Origin: Desulfobacterales bacterium
Lineage (GTDB): Bacteria; Desulfobacterota; Desulfobacteria; Desulfobacterales; JAFDCJ01
Direction: 5' to 3'
Assembly: GCA_020345785.1 (NCBI GenBank)
Contig: CP070771.1
Location: 3,456,040 to 3,481,695 of the forward strand
DNA: 25,656 bases
Shown here: positions 1-6,636 of the stretch, piece after piece
Layout of the letters: the number at the start of each line of letters is the position of its first letter
How positions within the stretch are numbered: the stretch's first letter is position 1
The notes under the pieces: generated by a model
The model's input: the letters and a program-made list of their open reading frames with translations, nothing else
Database searches by the model: none
What the model was told of the DNA's origin: nothing
Translations under genes and position numbers: made by a program

Positions 1-663
1 GATAAACTGGACCGGATGCGGGACGGAGTGGATTTGATCATTGCCGAGGATGTGCACCATGAAATCGTGCAGAAAAGAAAAGCCTGGAAGGCAGGCCTGA
101 TATTTGCCGGCCTGATCGTGGCGGCCAGCGCGGGATTGGCGGACATCATGGTGTGTGCCCTTACCGCAGTATTTCTCATGATTGTAACCGGGTGTATCCA
201 GATGCGGGATGCTTACAGGGCCGTTCAAGCCGACGTGCTACTTTTAATCGCCGGGACTCTGGCGTTGGGAACTGCCATGGAAAAAACCGGAACCAGTCAG
301 ATCTATGCCGAGGCTTATCTGAAAATTTTTGCCGGCTTTTCACCGACATTTGTGCTCGCCGGGTTTATCCTGCTGGTTAGCATCAGCACCCAGATCCTCA
401 GCAATAACGCCACCGCTGTGCTGCTTTTTCCGATCGCGGTCTCTACCGCCTTGGGCCTGGGGGTCGATCCCAAACCGTTTATCATCGCCGTATGTTTCGG
501 GGCCAGCGCCTGCTATGCAACCCCGATCGGCTATCAGACCAATCTTCTGATCTACGGACCCGGCGGCTATCGTTTTACTGACTACCTGAAACTAGGCATT
601 CCCCTCAACCTTGTGGTTTTGATCCTCGGCACCCTTCTCATACCCTTCATCTGGCCGTTTTAG
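1..663 (+). CDS. SLC13-family anion permease, C-terminal half (5' end outside window)
   Basis: The frame is open from base 1 and ends with TAG at 661-663. The first residues read DKLDRMRDGVDLIIAEDVHH and look like the end of a TrkA-C (RCK_C) regulatory domain. They are followed by a charged linker and at least five hydrophobic segments. NNATAVLLFPIAV and the later TNLLIYGPGGYRF are characteristic of SLC13/DASS sodium:dicarboxylate or sodium:sulfate permeases that carry TrkA-C domains between their two membrane halves. The role is inner-membrane uptake of an anion. Sulfate, a dicarboxylate or another oxyanion cannot be told apart from this fragment. The ATG at position 16 lies inside the domain and is not the true start. 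The gene is convergent with the transglutaminase gene, with 85 bp between the stops and no obvious terminator hairpin. Confidence 0.85.
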   Translation, partial: DKLDRMRDGVDLIIAEDVHHEIVQKRKAWKAGLIFAGLIVAASAGLADIMVCALTAVFLMIVTGCIQMRDAYRAVQADVLLLIAGTLALGTAMEKTGTSQIYAEAYLKIFAGFSPTFVLAGFILLVSISTQILSNNATAVLLFPIAVSTALGLGVDPKPFIIAVCFGASACYATPIGYQTNLLIYGPGGYRFTDYLKLGIPLNLVVLILGTLLIPFIWPF

Positions 664-748
664 AGCGGGAAGGCCTAAGATTTTAAACACATACCAATCC
701 GTGAAGGTCTGCGAAAATCTGTGTCCTATATTTCAAATGGCCACATCC

Positions 749-2677
749 TTACGGATCGAATTGTCTCACCATTGCCTTCAAGCGTTTCCTGCCATCTCTA
801 ATCCCACCGCGTCCATAGCGCAGTCGAATATAAAGGTTGACGATATCAAGGACGCTGATTTTGAGATCCTGGCGCAGAGCCATTACCATTGACGCATAAT
901 CCATTGGGCCCTGGAATGGCTTTCTGACAAGTCCCACGCGTGCGAGTTTGGCGCAGAATGTCAGATAGGCTGTTTGAACGGCGTCTCGTTTTGGGGCCGC
1001 TTTTTTAGTGATACTCAGAAAATAGAAGAGCAATATCAAACCCATGGCGGCAGTCGCCAGAATGATTGCGGCGGCCAACCCCTTTTTAAGACCGAATTTG
1101 GAAAATAGTTGTTTTTGCCGGGTGTTCGAATACCCCAATACCCACCGGTCCCAATAGGTGTTGATTGCATCCCAGCCATACCGCAGGGTTATCCAGTGCT
1201 TTGTGAACGGACCGAGATCGCTGAGCGAGTCAAGGATAGATCGTTCTGCCGGCGGCAGTGCTGCCGCCATGCCCTGTTCCACTCTCTGCGGTGCTACCGC
1301 CAGGGTCGGATCCGTGCGCACCCAACCTCTGCCCGGCAGCCACACCTCCACCCACACATGGGCATCGGATTGTCGCACGATCAGATATTGTCCATAAGGA
1401 TTGATTTCACCGCCCAGATATCCGGCCACCAGCCGGGACGGAATACCGGCCGCCCGCATCAAAAAGGCGAAGGCCGAGGCATAATGTTCGCAATAACCCC
1501 GGCGGGTGCGGAACAAAAAATCATCAATGGAATCTTCGCCAAGCGGCGGCGGATTCAGGGTGTAACCGAAGTCATTATTCCGTAAGTAATTCAAAGCGGT
1601 GTTTATGACTTTGAGGGGATTTGACGCTGCGGTGCGCCATTGACGTGCCAGGGCAACTGCCGCCGGATTCACATTGCGGGGTAATTGCAGAGCAGTGCCC
1701 TCCCATTGACGGATCCGACCCGTGGTGTAAGCCGTGTATGATTTGAGCCGGTATTGAAACTGCTGCCGCACCGTCCAGCGCGAGACCAGCGTATGATCCG
1801 ACAACATGACGGCTTTCGGTTCGAATTCATAGGGCAAATCCAGCGCAAACAGCCAGCGTTGGTTGTGTGGCTCCAGGGCAATCGTGTACGCTACGCTATT
1901 TTTCCCTCTTAAGGGCAGCCTGATATTTACGGTGCTGTCACTGCGATGCCACGCGCGACCGTCAAAGCGCCAGAATACCAGTCCCCGCCAATAGAGATGT
2001 TCGGGGCCGGGGATCTGATTGTCAAATTTGACCCGAAAGGCGATATCATTGCTACGCACCAGACTGGTGACCGTGCCGGGGGAAAGGCGGTCGGAGAATC
2101 CGCTGACGGCTTCTGTCGAACGTCGCAATCCCCATAAACTGCCATGGATCCGGGGAAATATTGCAAATAGAATCAGCGCAAGCGGTAGAGCTTTCAGCAT
2201 GAGCCCGGCAGCTAGTTTCAGCTGATCCATCCGTTTGCCGCAAGGATGGTGAATATGGATTAATACGGCCGTCGTTATGCAGATAGAAAATGTCATGTAG
2301 ATTGCCACCGCCAGCGTACTGGAGAAAAACAGGCAGGAGACGGCCAGAAAATATGCCATAAAGATGGTCACCATCTCGTCTCGGTGGGTGCGGATTTCCA
2401 TGGGCTTGATACTTGCCATGATCCAGAGCAATGCCACACTGGAATTTTTGTCCAGACCGGCTCCCGAGGTAAGCAAAACAGCCAGAATGCCGGCGACGGT
2501 CACAACCAGACGGACATATTTACCGGCTGTCGGCAGATGATATTTTACGACCGCAAACAGATAGACCCAGCTGACCAGGCACCACAGTACCACCCACAAC
2601 GGCAACCGATATATGTGGGGCACCAGCGCAATCCCCAGCGCCATGATCAAGGGGCCGATATGTTTTTTAGAATCCAT
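749..2677 (-). CDS. TgpA-like membrane transglutaminase (DUF3488-transglutaminase-DUF4129)
   Basis: This is a 642-residue protein, the usual length for the family. About six hydrophobic segments occupy residues 8-175. A periplasmic transglutaminase-like core follows at roughly 330-460, with the catalytic triad visible as Cys396 (RRGYCEHYASAF), His440 (DAHVWVEVW) and Asp456 (RTDPT). Another membrane helix lies near 533-555 and a cytoplasmic DUF4129-type tail ends the protein. Family members such as Pseudomonas TgpA are essential or envelope-associated inner-membrane proteins, but their substrate is not known. The usual neighbours, a MoxR ATPase and a DUF58 protein, lie upstream on the same strand, which supports the call. 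The ATG at 2675-2677 has only a weak GGAG about 14 bp upstream. The DUF58 gene ends 424 bp upstream instead of the usual overlap. Confidence 0.9.
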   Translation of the reverse strand: MDSKKHIGPLIMALGIALVPHIYRLPLWVVLWCLVSWVYLFAVVKYHLPTAGKYVRLVVTVAGILAVLLTSGAGLDKNSSVALLWIMASIKPMEIRTHRDEMVTIFMAYFLAVSCLFFSSTLAVAIYMTFSICITTAVLIHIHHPCGKRMDQLKLAAGLMLKALPLALILFAIFPRIHGSLWGLRRSTEAVSGFSDRLSPGTVTSLVRSNDIAFRVKFDNQIPGPEHLYWRGLVFWRFDGRAWHRSDSTVNIRLPLRGKNSVAYTIALEPHNQRWLFALDLPYEFEPKAVMLSDHTLVSRWTVRQQFQYRLKSYTAYTTGRIRQWEGTALQLPRNVNPAAVALARQWRTAASNPLKVINTALNYLRNNDFGYTLNPPPLGEDSIDDFLFRTRRGYCEHYASAFAFLMRAAGIPSRLVAGYLGGEINPYGQYLIVRQSDAHVWVEVWLPGRGWVRTDPTLAVAPQRVEQGMAAALPPAERSILDSLSDLGPFTKHWITLRYGWDAINTYWDRWVLGYSNTRQKQLFSKFGLKKGLAAAIILATAAMGLILLFYFLSITKKAAPKRDAVQTAYLTFCAKLARVGLVRKPFQGPMDYASMVMALRQDLKISVLDIVNLYIRLRYGRGGIRDGRKRLKAMVRQFDP

Positions 2678-3015
2678 TGATGACCAAGCACTCCATGATG
2701 AAAATTAAGACTGCCAAGGCACACAAACACTGATTTGTTCGCGAAAAATTGAAAAAAAGCCTTCCTACCTGAATTTTGCTCGTAAATTTCATCTGCAGCG
2801 TTTGAAGCCAGGTCGTCGGGAATGACTTCAAGCGATGTTTGGTTCGATATTTGACCTTATCGACATTAGAGTCCTTGACAATTTTAGCAGCGAGAAACAA
2901 CAGCTTTTAGCGGGCAATTCGGATGGTATTGTTAACGATAGCCGGCAGGCCCACATCACGATGGCCGACATCACTGCATTGATCCTCACCAAAAAAAATT
3001 ATGCGCTGCATAAAG
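2678..3015. other. Gap between DUF58 and transglutaminase genes, no supported gene
   Basis: This is the left part of the 424-bp gap that separates two genes normally found adjacent. Short open frames exist on both strands (2835-3131 plus, 2667-2900 minus), but they lack a convincing ribosome site, and the plus-strand frame runs through a terminal repeat into the DUF58 gene. I see no hairpin with a T-tract and no word-type repeats. The element at 3016-3108 occupies the rest of the gap. Confidence 0.5.
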
Positions 3016-3108
3016 TAATTAATCCGCCGATGCTTCGATCTCATAAATGCATTGAATTTTCGCAGAACCATTTGCAATCCACAACTATTTTTCAGGGCGG
3101 ATTAATTA
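3016..3108. repeat. 93-bp MITE-like element with 13-bp perfect terminal inverted repeats
   Basis: The left end TAATTAATCCGCC (3016-3028) is the exact reverse complement of the right end GGCGGATTAATTA (3096-3108). The 67-bp interior is AT-rich and noncoding. The right 26 bp (3083-3108) recur exactly at 4491-4516. The right terminal repeat runs into the DUF58 reading frame and provides its last codon (AAT) and stop (TAA at 3102-3104, read on minus). Size, perfect ends and a second copy of one end fit a miniature inverted-repeat element. No target-site duplication is evident and no matching transposase is in the window. Confidence 0.6.
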
Positions 3109-4010
3109 GTATAAAGTGCCAGTGTTTTTAAACAGCGGTTTTTATGGATTTGACCATTACCAGGCGCCAGCGTGCAGCCGGGAAGTTTGAGGCCATAGGT
3201 TAAATTGCGTTGATAGGCCGTGAGAATCCGGTGGCACAGCAGAGATAATTTGTGCTCGTCATCAGAGGCCTTTAATGAATGCCAGTCCAGATAGAAGGAC
3301 GAACCGTATTGTCCGTTAAAATCTTTCGTGAAAAGTCCCTGACCGCGGGAAGACGCCCGCCAGGATATCCGTTGCAGGGGATCTCCCGGCAAATAGCCTT
3401 TAAGACCTTGAAAGTCATCGGTTCCGAACCCGCTGAAACCCTCGCTGCCGTCTGATAAGTTCTTTTCAGGGATTGTTTTTACACTGCCGGCGATCGGTTT
3501 GGGATAGACGATACATTCAAGGTCCATACGCCTTTCTGATTGAACACGAATAAGTCCAAGAGGATAATCAGAATAGATCAACAGTGGACCCGGATCAAAT
3601 ACGCCTCTTGAAACTTCACTGAAGCCGACGTTGACACGATTGTTGTTGCCGGCCTTTATATCAAGAATGACCGCATTTTCACTGCGAAAAGCAAATCCGA
3701 TTCCAAAGCGGTTTTGACCGGAGCCATCAATGATTAACTTGAATACCGCCTGCCCGCCGGCAAATACCGGTTCGGCGCTGCAAGATATTATTTTTAGGCC
3801 GGCGATGTTTTTATAAGTATGCGCAATGGATACAAATGCCATGCCGCCGAGAAGAAAGGTGAGCAAAAAGCCCAGATTATTATTGTAGTTAATGGAGCCC
3901 AGAAACATTCCCACCAACAAGAGGACAAAAACGATCCCGTAGCGAGTGGGTCGGATTTTTAGCTGCCGCCACTGGAGGGTACAGGGAAGTTGCGTTGGCG
4001 TATCGGCCAT
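3102..4010 (-). CDS. DUF58 domain membrane-anchored protein
   Basis: This 302-residue protein has two N-terminal membrane helices (about 24-40 and 47-64), then a long beta-rich segment. The DUF58 signature DPLQRISWRASSRGQGL lies at about 210-226, preceded by the glycine-rich DGSEGFSGFG stretch. The C-terminal HKNRCLKTLALY matches the usual end of TgpA-linked DUF58 proteins, so the protein seems full length although its stop codon lies inside a repeat element. The gene sits between a MoxR ATPase and a transglutaminase, the typical context. DUF58 proteins are thought to work with MoxR chaperone ATPases in assembling or regulating partner proteins; the exact role here is unknown. The start ATG (4008-4010) has a poor ribosome site, so expression may depend on the upstream gene's mRNA. 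Confidence 0.88.
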   Translation of the reverse strand: MADTPTQLPCTLQWRQLKIRPTRYGIVFVLLLVGMFLGSINYNNNLGFLLTFLLGGMAFVSIAHTYKNIAGLKIISCSAEPVFAGGQAVFKLIIDGSGQNRFGIGFAFRSENAVILDIKAGNNNRVNVGFSEVSRGVFDPGPLLIYSDYPLGLIRVQSERRMDLECIVYPKPIAGSVKTIPEKNLSDGSEGFSGFGTDDFQGLKGYLPGDPLQRISWRASSRGQGLFTKDFNGQYGSSFYLDWHSLKASDDEHKLSLLCHRILTAYQRNLTYGLKLPGCTLAPGNGQIHKNRCLKTLALYTN

Positions 4011-4200
4011 ATAATCTTTAAAAGTGCCTATGACGTAGGTTTAAGGTTTCCCCCCTTCGCCTTTCAGGCTACGGAGGGCGGGCAAGTGTTCAGGTATCCC
4101 TTCTTCGCCTTTCAGGCCTCCGAATTCGTCACGCTTGCAGCGTGACTACGACGGGACAGGACGGAGGGCAGGCAGCCTAGCCGCTGGCCGTCGAAGGAGG
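4011..4200. repeat. Terminator-like GC-rich repeat block between moxR-type and DUF58 genes
   Basis: The 15-mer CTTCGCCTTTCAGGC occurs at 4055-4069 and 4103-4117, and ACGGAGGGC follows at about 4070 and 4161. A perfect 7-bp stem, GTCACGC (4128-4134) with GCGTGAC (4140-4146), closes a 5-nt loop. The block therefore consists of direct repeats plus hairpins. No open reading frame is credible. It lies inside what is normally a tight operon, so it could affect expression of the downstream genes. Confidence 0.6.
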
Positions 4201-4224
4201 CCAGTTTGATCAGAAAAAACTAAT

Positions 4225-4437
4225 GAACATCCAACATCGAATCACGCCGAGGCCTGAAACGTCGAACATCGAATACGGTATTCTGTCGATCTGAAAAAAA
4301 CCATCCAAAGCGAATCGACCTTTCGACACCTCTCCGCCTTTGAGGATATTGTGAATCGCTGTTTTTGAAACAGATAAAACGTAGCGCCATCAATATTGGA
4401 CGTTCGAAGTTGGACGTTCGATGTTCGACGTTCAATC
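4225..4437. repeat. Inverted pair of 7-nt word arrays (GAACATC / TTCGATG type)
   Basis: The left arm holds the 7-nt words GAACATC, CAACATC and GAATCAC (4225-4245) and then AACGTCGAACATCGAA (4258-4273). The right arm is six consecutive 7-nt words from 4396 to 4437: TTGGACG, TTCGAAG, TTGGACG, TTCGATG, TTCGACG, TTCAATC. The 16-mer at 4258-4273 is perfectly inverted at 4417-4432, with 143 bp between. The long open frame across this block on the minus strand is a by-product of the repeats. Confidence 0.8.
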
Positions 4438-4490
4438 TGCTCACTATTTTGATCTGGTGAAGTTTCATATGAGAAGTCGAAAATTTAAAT

Positions 4491-4516
4491 AACTATTTTT
4501 CAGGGCGGATTAATTA
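4491..4516. repeat. 26-bp exact copy of the right end of the 93-bp element
   Basis: These 26 bases are identical to 3083-3108. The copy ends exactly at the stop codon of the moxR-type gene (TAA at 4514-4516, read on minus), as the other copy overlaps the stop of the DUF58 gene. No matching left end is found between 4011 and 4490, so this looks like a solo end or a partial duplication. Confidence 0.75.
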
Positions 4517-5428
4517 CGGTACCGGCACTGCCATTAGAATTGACAACAACCGGTCCCTGGAAAATTCCAGGCCTTCGTTTTTGGAACGCAGCCGGTGGCC
4601 GACAACCCATGGCATGACCTGCTGCAGATCTTCGGGCAGGGCATAATCTCTGTCGTGCAGAAAGGCCCAGGATTTGGCGGCCATGAGGAGATTGAGTCCG
4701 GCCCGCGGCGAGAGACCGACATAAAAATACGCTGAATTTCGCGTAAAATCCAAAAGATCCTGCACATAGTCCAGCAACGCGTCTGAAACATGCACGCGTG
4801 CGACCTGCTCCTGGAGCATCAGAACATCCTCGCCCGTCAGCATCGAACCCAAGCCTGCCAGCGTGCTTCTAGTTTCGCCCTGTTTGAGAAGCTTCTTTTC
4901 AGCCGTTCGATCCGGATAGCCGAGATCAATGCGCATCAAAAAGCGATCCAATTGGCTTTCCGGCAGAGGAAAGGTGCCGGACTGCTCGATCGGATTCTGG
5001 GTTGCGATTACAAAAAACGGTTTTCCCAGGAGTCGGGTGTTGCCTTCCACGGTAACCTGCCGCTCTTCCATGGCCTCGAGCAGGGCGCTCTGGGTTTTGG
5101 GTGTCGCCCGATTGATCTCATCTGCCAGCAACACCTGGGAAAATATCGGTCCCGCATGAAAAACAAAGGTACCGCTTTTGCGCTCGAATACGGAAACGCC
5201 CAGGATATCGCCCGGCAGCATATCGCTGGTACATTGAATGCGGCGAAAGTTTAAACCCAGGCATTTTGACAGAACCTTGGCCAGGGTTGTTTTGCCGATT
5301 CCGGGGATGTCTTCAATCAGAAGATGTCCCTTAGCCAACAGGCAGGTCAGTGCCAGACGAATCTGTTCCTCTTTACCCAGAACAACGCTGCTGATGTGTG
5401 CGACGATTTGATCGAATTGAATATTCAA
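4514..5428 (-). CDS. MoxR-family AAA+ ATPase
   Basis: This 304-residue protein has a complete AAA_3 module. Walker A is PGIGKTTLAK (42-51), Walker B is VLLADEINR (about 99-107, Asp103-Glu104), sensor 1 is ATQNP (142-146), and the arginine-containing motif SQLDRF follows. Length and motifs are typical of MoxR chaperone-like ATPases, which act in the cytoplasm to activate or mature partner proteins, often those encoded next to them. It is first in the MoxR / DUF58 / transglutaminase set on the minus strand. The start codon is TTG at 5426-5428, preceded by GGGAG about 5 nt upstream. No ATG lies between it and the P-loop. The stop codon falls in a 26-bp repeated sequence. No strong promoter was seen upstream. 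Confidence 0.9.
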   Translation of the reverse strand: MNIQFDQIVAHISSVVLGKEEQIRLALTCLLAKGHLLIEDIPGIGKTTLAKVLSKCLGLNFRRIQCTSDMLPGDILGVSVFERKSGTFVFHAGPIFSQVLLADEINRATPKTQSALLEAMEERQVTVEGNTRLLGKPFFVIATQNPIEQSGTFPLPESQLDRFLMRIDLGYPDRTAEKKLLKQGETRSTLAGLGSMLTGEDVLMLQEQVARVHVSDALLDYVQDLLDFTRNSAYFYVGLSPRAGLNLLMAAKSWAFLHDRDYALPEDLQQVMPWVVGHRLRSKNEGLEFSRDRLLSILMAVPVP

Positions 5429-5515
5429 TGGACTCCCGATTGCCTATTAAAATTTGGAAAACCTGGTCATCCGGACAAGGTCAGAATAGACCGGCCCCGC
5501 CGAAGACAAATGCCC

Positions 5516-5649
5516 TGGAACACTGGAATATTGGAATGATGGAATAATGGGTCCAGAAGGATGGAATCTGTTTTCGATATACCTCATAAATCAAAGATTA
5601 ATCCACCTGTAGCGGACCGTTTTTTTAAAGCCCAACATCCCATTATTCC
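5516..5649. repeat. 8-nt word array (TGGAATAA type) with distal inverted arm
   Basis: Four consecutive 8-nt words, TGGAACAC, TGGAATAT, TGGAATGA and TGGAATAA, run from 5516 to 5547. The 11-mer GGAATAATGGG (5541-5551) is perfectly inverted as CCCATTATTCC at 5639-5649, leaving an 87-bp core. The block lies in the 321-bp gap (5429-5749) upstream of the moxR-type gene. The rest of that gap shows no gene and no clear promoter. Confidence 0.75.
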
Positions 5650-5749
5650 GCCCCTCCAAAGCCGAGACCTCTGGGCACCGATCTCAATGTTGGAGCAAAG
5701 AATCCGAGCTTACAGGACCAGGTTTTCGAAGTTTGAATAAAATCCTCGG

Positions 5750-6223
5750 TCAGGATCTGCCAAGGTACACGCCGTCATAATCCAGGGTGGTTAGAGGGTC
5801 GCCGGCGGTGATGACCCGTGACGCGATCACCTCGCCGATAAAAAGTGTGTGATTTCCGGGTGTGTATTTGGTTTTTACCCGGCACTCAAAATATGCCATG
5901 CATTCGTTGAGAACCGGACAACCCGTCGTGCCCCTGTGCCATTGGATGTCGTTGAATTTATCTTTTGAACCGGATCCTTTAAAGCGCCTCAAGAAATCCG
6001 ATTGATCGCGGGTCAGGACATGCAGCGCAAAACAACCGCTTTGCTCGATGAGATGGTGTGAGTAACGGTTTTGATGCACGGCCACCATGATCAACAAAGG
6101 GTCATAGGAGACCTGTGAGACCCAGGAGGCGATCATGCCGTTGATTTCCTCCTCGTAAAAAGAGGTGAGCCCATAGATACCATAGGTCATGGTCGCAAGA
6201 GCCTTTTTCCACTCCGCTTTCAT
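5750..6223 (-). CDS. Flavin reductase-like domain protein
   Basis: This 157-residue single-domain protein belongs to the flavin reductase-like FMN-binding family. The N-terminal TMTYGIYGLTS and the following NGMIASWVSQVSYDPLLIMVAV match the FMN-binding split-barrel signature, and the C-terminal FIGEVIASRV...LDYDGVYLGR is also typical. Members use FMN and NAD(P)H, either as reductase partners of monooxygenases or as stand-alone flavoproteins; the substrate is not predictable here. The start ATG (6221-6223) is preceded by AAGGAGAT at 8 nt spacing. A TTGACG-17-TATTAT promoter lies about 90 bp further upstream, so it is probably its own transcription unit. It is not part of the moxR set, being separated from it by 321 bp with repeats. 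Confidence 0.85.
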   Translation of the reverse strand: MKAEWKKALATMTYGIYGLTSFYEEEINGMIASWVSQVSYDPLLIMVAVHQNRYSHHLIEQSGCFALHVLTRDQSDFLRRFKGSGSKDKFNDIQWHRGTTGCPVLNECMAYFECRVKTKYTPGNHTLFIGEVIASRVITAGDPLTTLDYDGVYLGRS

Positions 6224-6636
6224 GTGGCAGTATCTCCTTTTTGATTTATTGGGTCAGGCGCTGCAACTATATAAAGCCGGCGGTCGTCCGAAGCGGCTTG
6301 CGTGTGAATACATCACTTTATAATATGATGCTGGTGCCGAGACGTCAAGTTGGTTGAATTATGGTGGGTAGATCGCTTGAGGACCGGTGCTAGCGATTCT
6401 CTCCTTACGCTTTTTGTACGACCTAAAGTGCCTGTATTTTTATGCGATGATATCCGTGATGGGGAAAAAAATCCTGGATATTGATCCAACCAATCAAAGC
6501 GATCAAAACAATGTCAGAAAGGCAAAGGCGATATCGGAGAAATCGAATTAGAATCTAATCCGCAAAGTGCCAAAAATGTATATTTTAATCGGACATCCAT
6601 AATGAAATTGCATCCACCAAAGTTTAAATAAGCCTA
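6224..6636. other. Intergenic gap with one promoter and no gene
   Basis: This gap lies between the TreT-like gene and the flavin reductase-like gene, both on the minus strand. Apart from the promoter at 6320-6348 I find no open frame with coding character. I also see no terminator hairpin after the TreT-like gene and no word arrays. The half next to the TreT-like gene is AT-rich. Confidence 0.5.
6320..6348 (-). promoter_or_regulatory. Sigma70-type promoter for the flavin reductase-like gene
   Basis: Read on the minus strand, TTGACG (6348-6343) and TATTAT (6325-6320) are separated by exactly 17 bp. Transcription would start near 6313, giving a leader of about 90 nt before the ATG at 6223. Confidence 0.65.

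Noticed and set aside
2835..3131. 98-codon plus-strand open frame between the DUF58 and transglutaminase genes
   Set aside because: It has no ribosome site or motif and runs through the 93-bp element into the antisense of the DUF58 gene.
4220..4468. 82-codon minus-strand open frame, apparently a hypothetical protein
   Set aside because: It is a translation of the 7-nt word arrays and their core. Its repetitive residues (FDVRRFRPRRDSMLDV) follow from the DNA words, and it has no ribosome site.
3110..6570. Recurring octamer AAAGTGCC (near 3113, 4021, 6425 and 6564)
   Set aside because: The copies are short, lack common flanks or a fixed period, and one is inside a coding region. Chance is a sufficient explanation.
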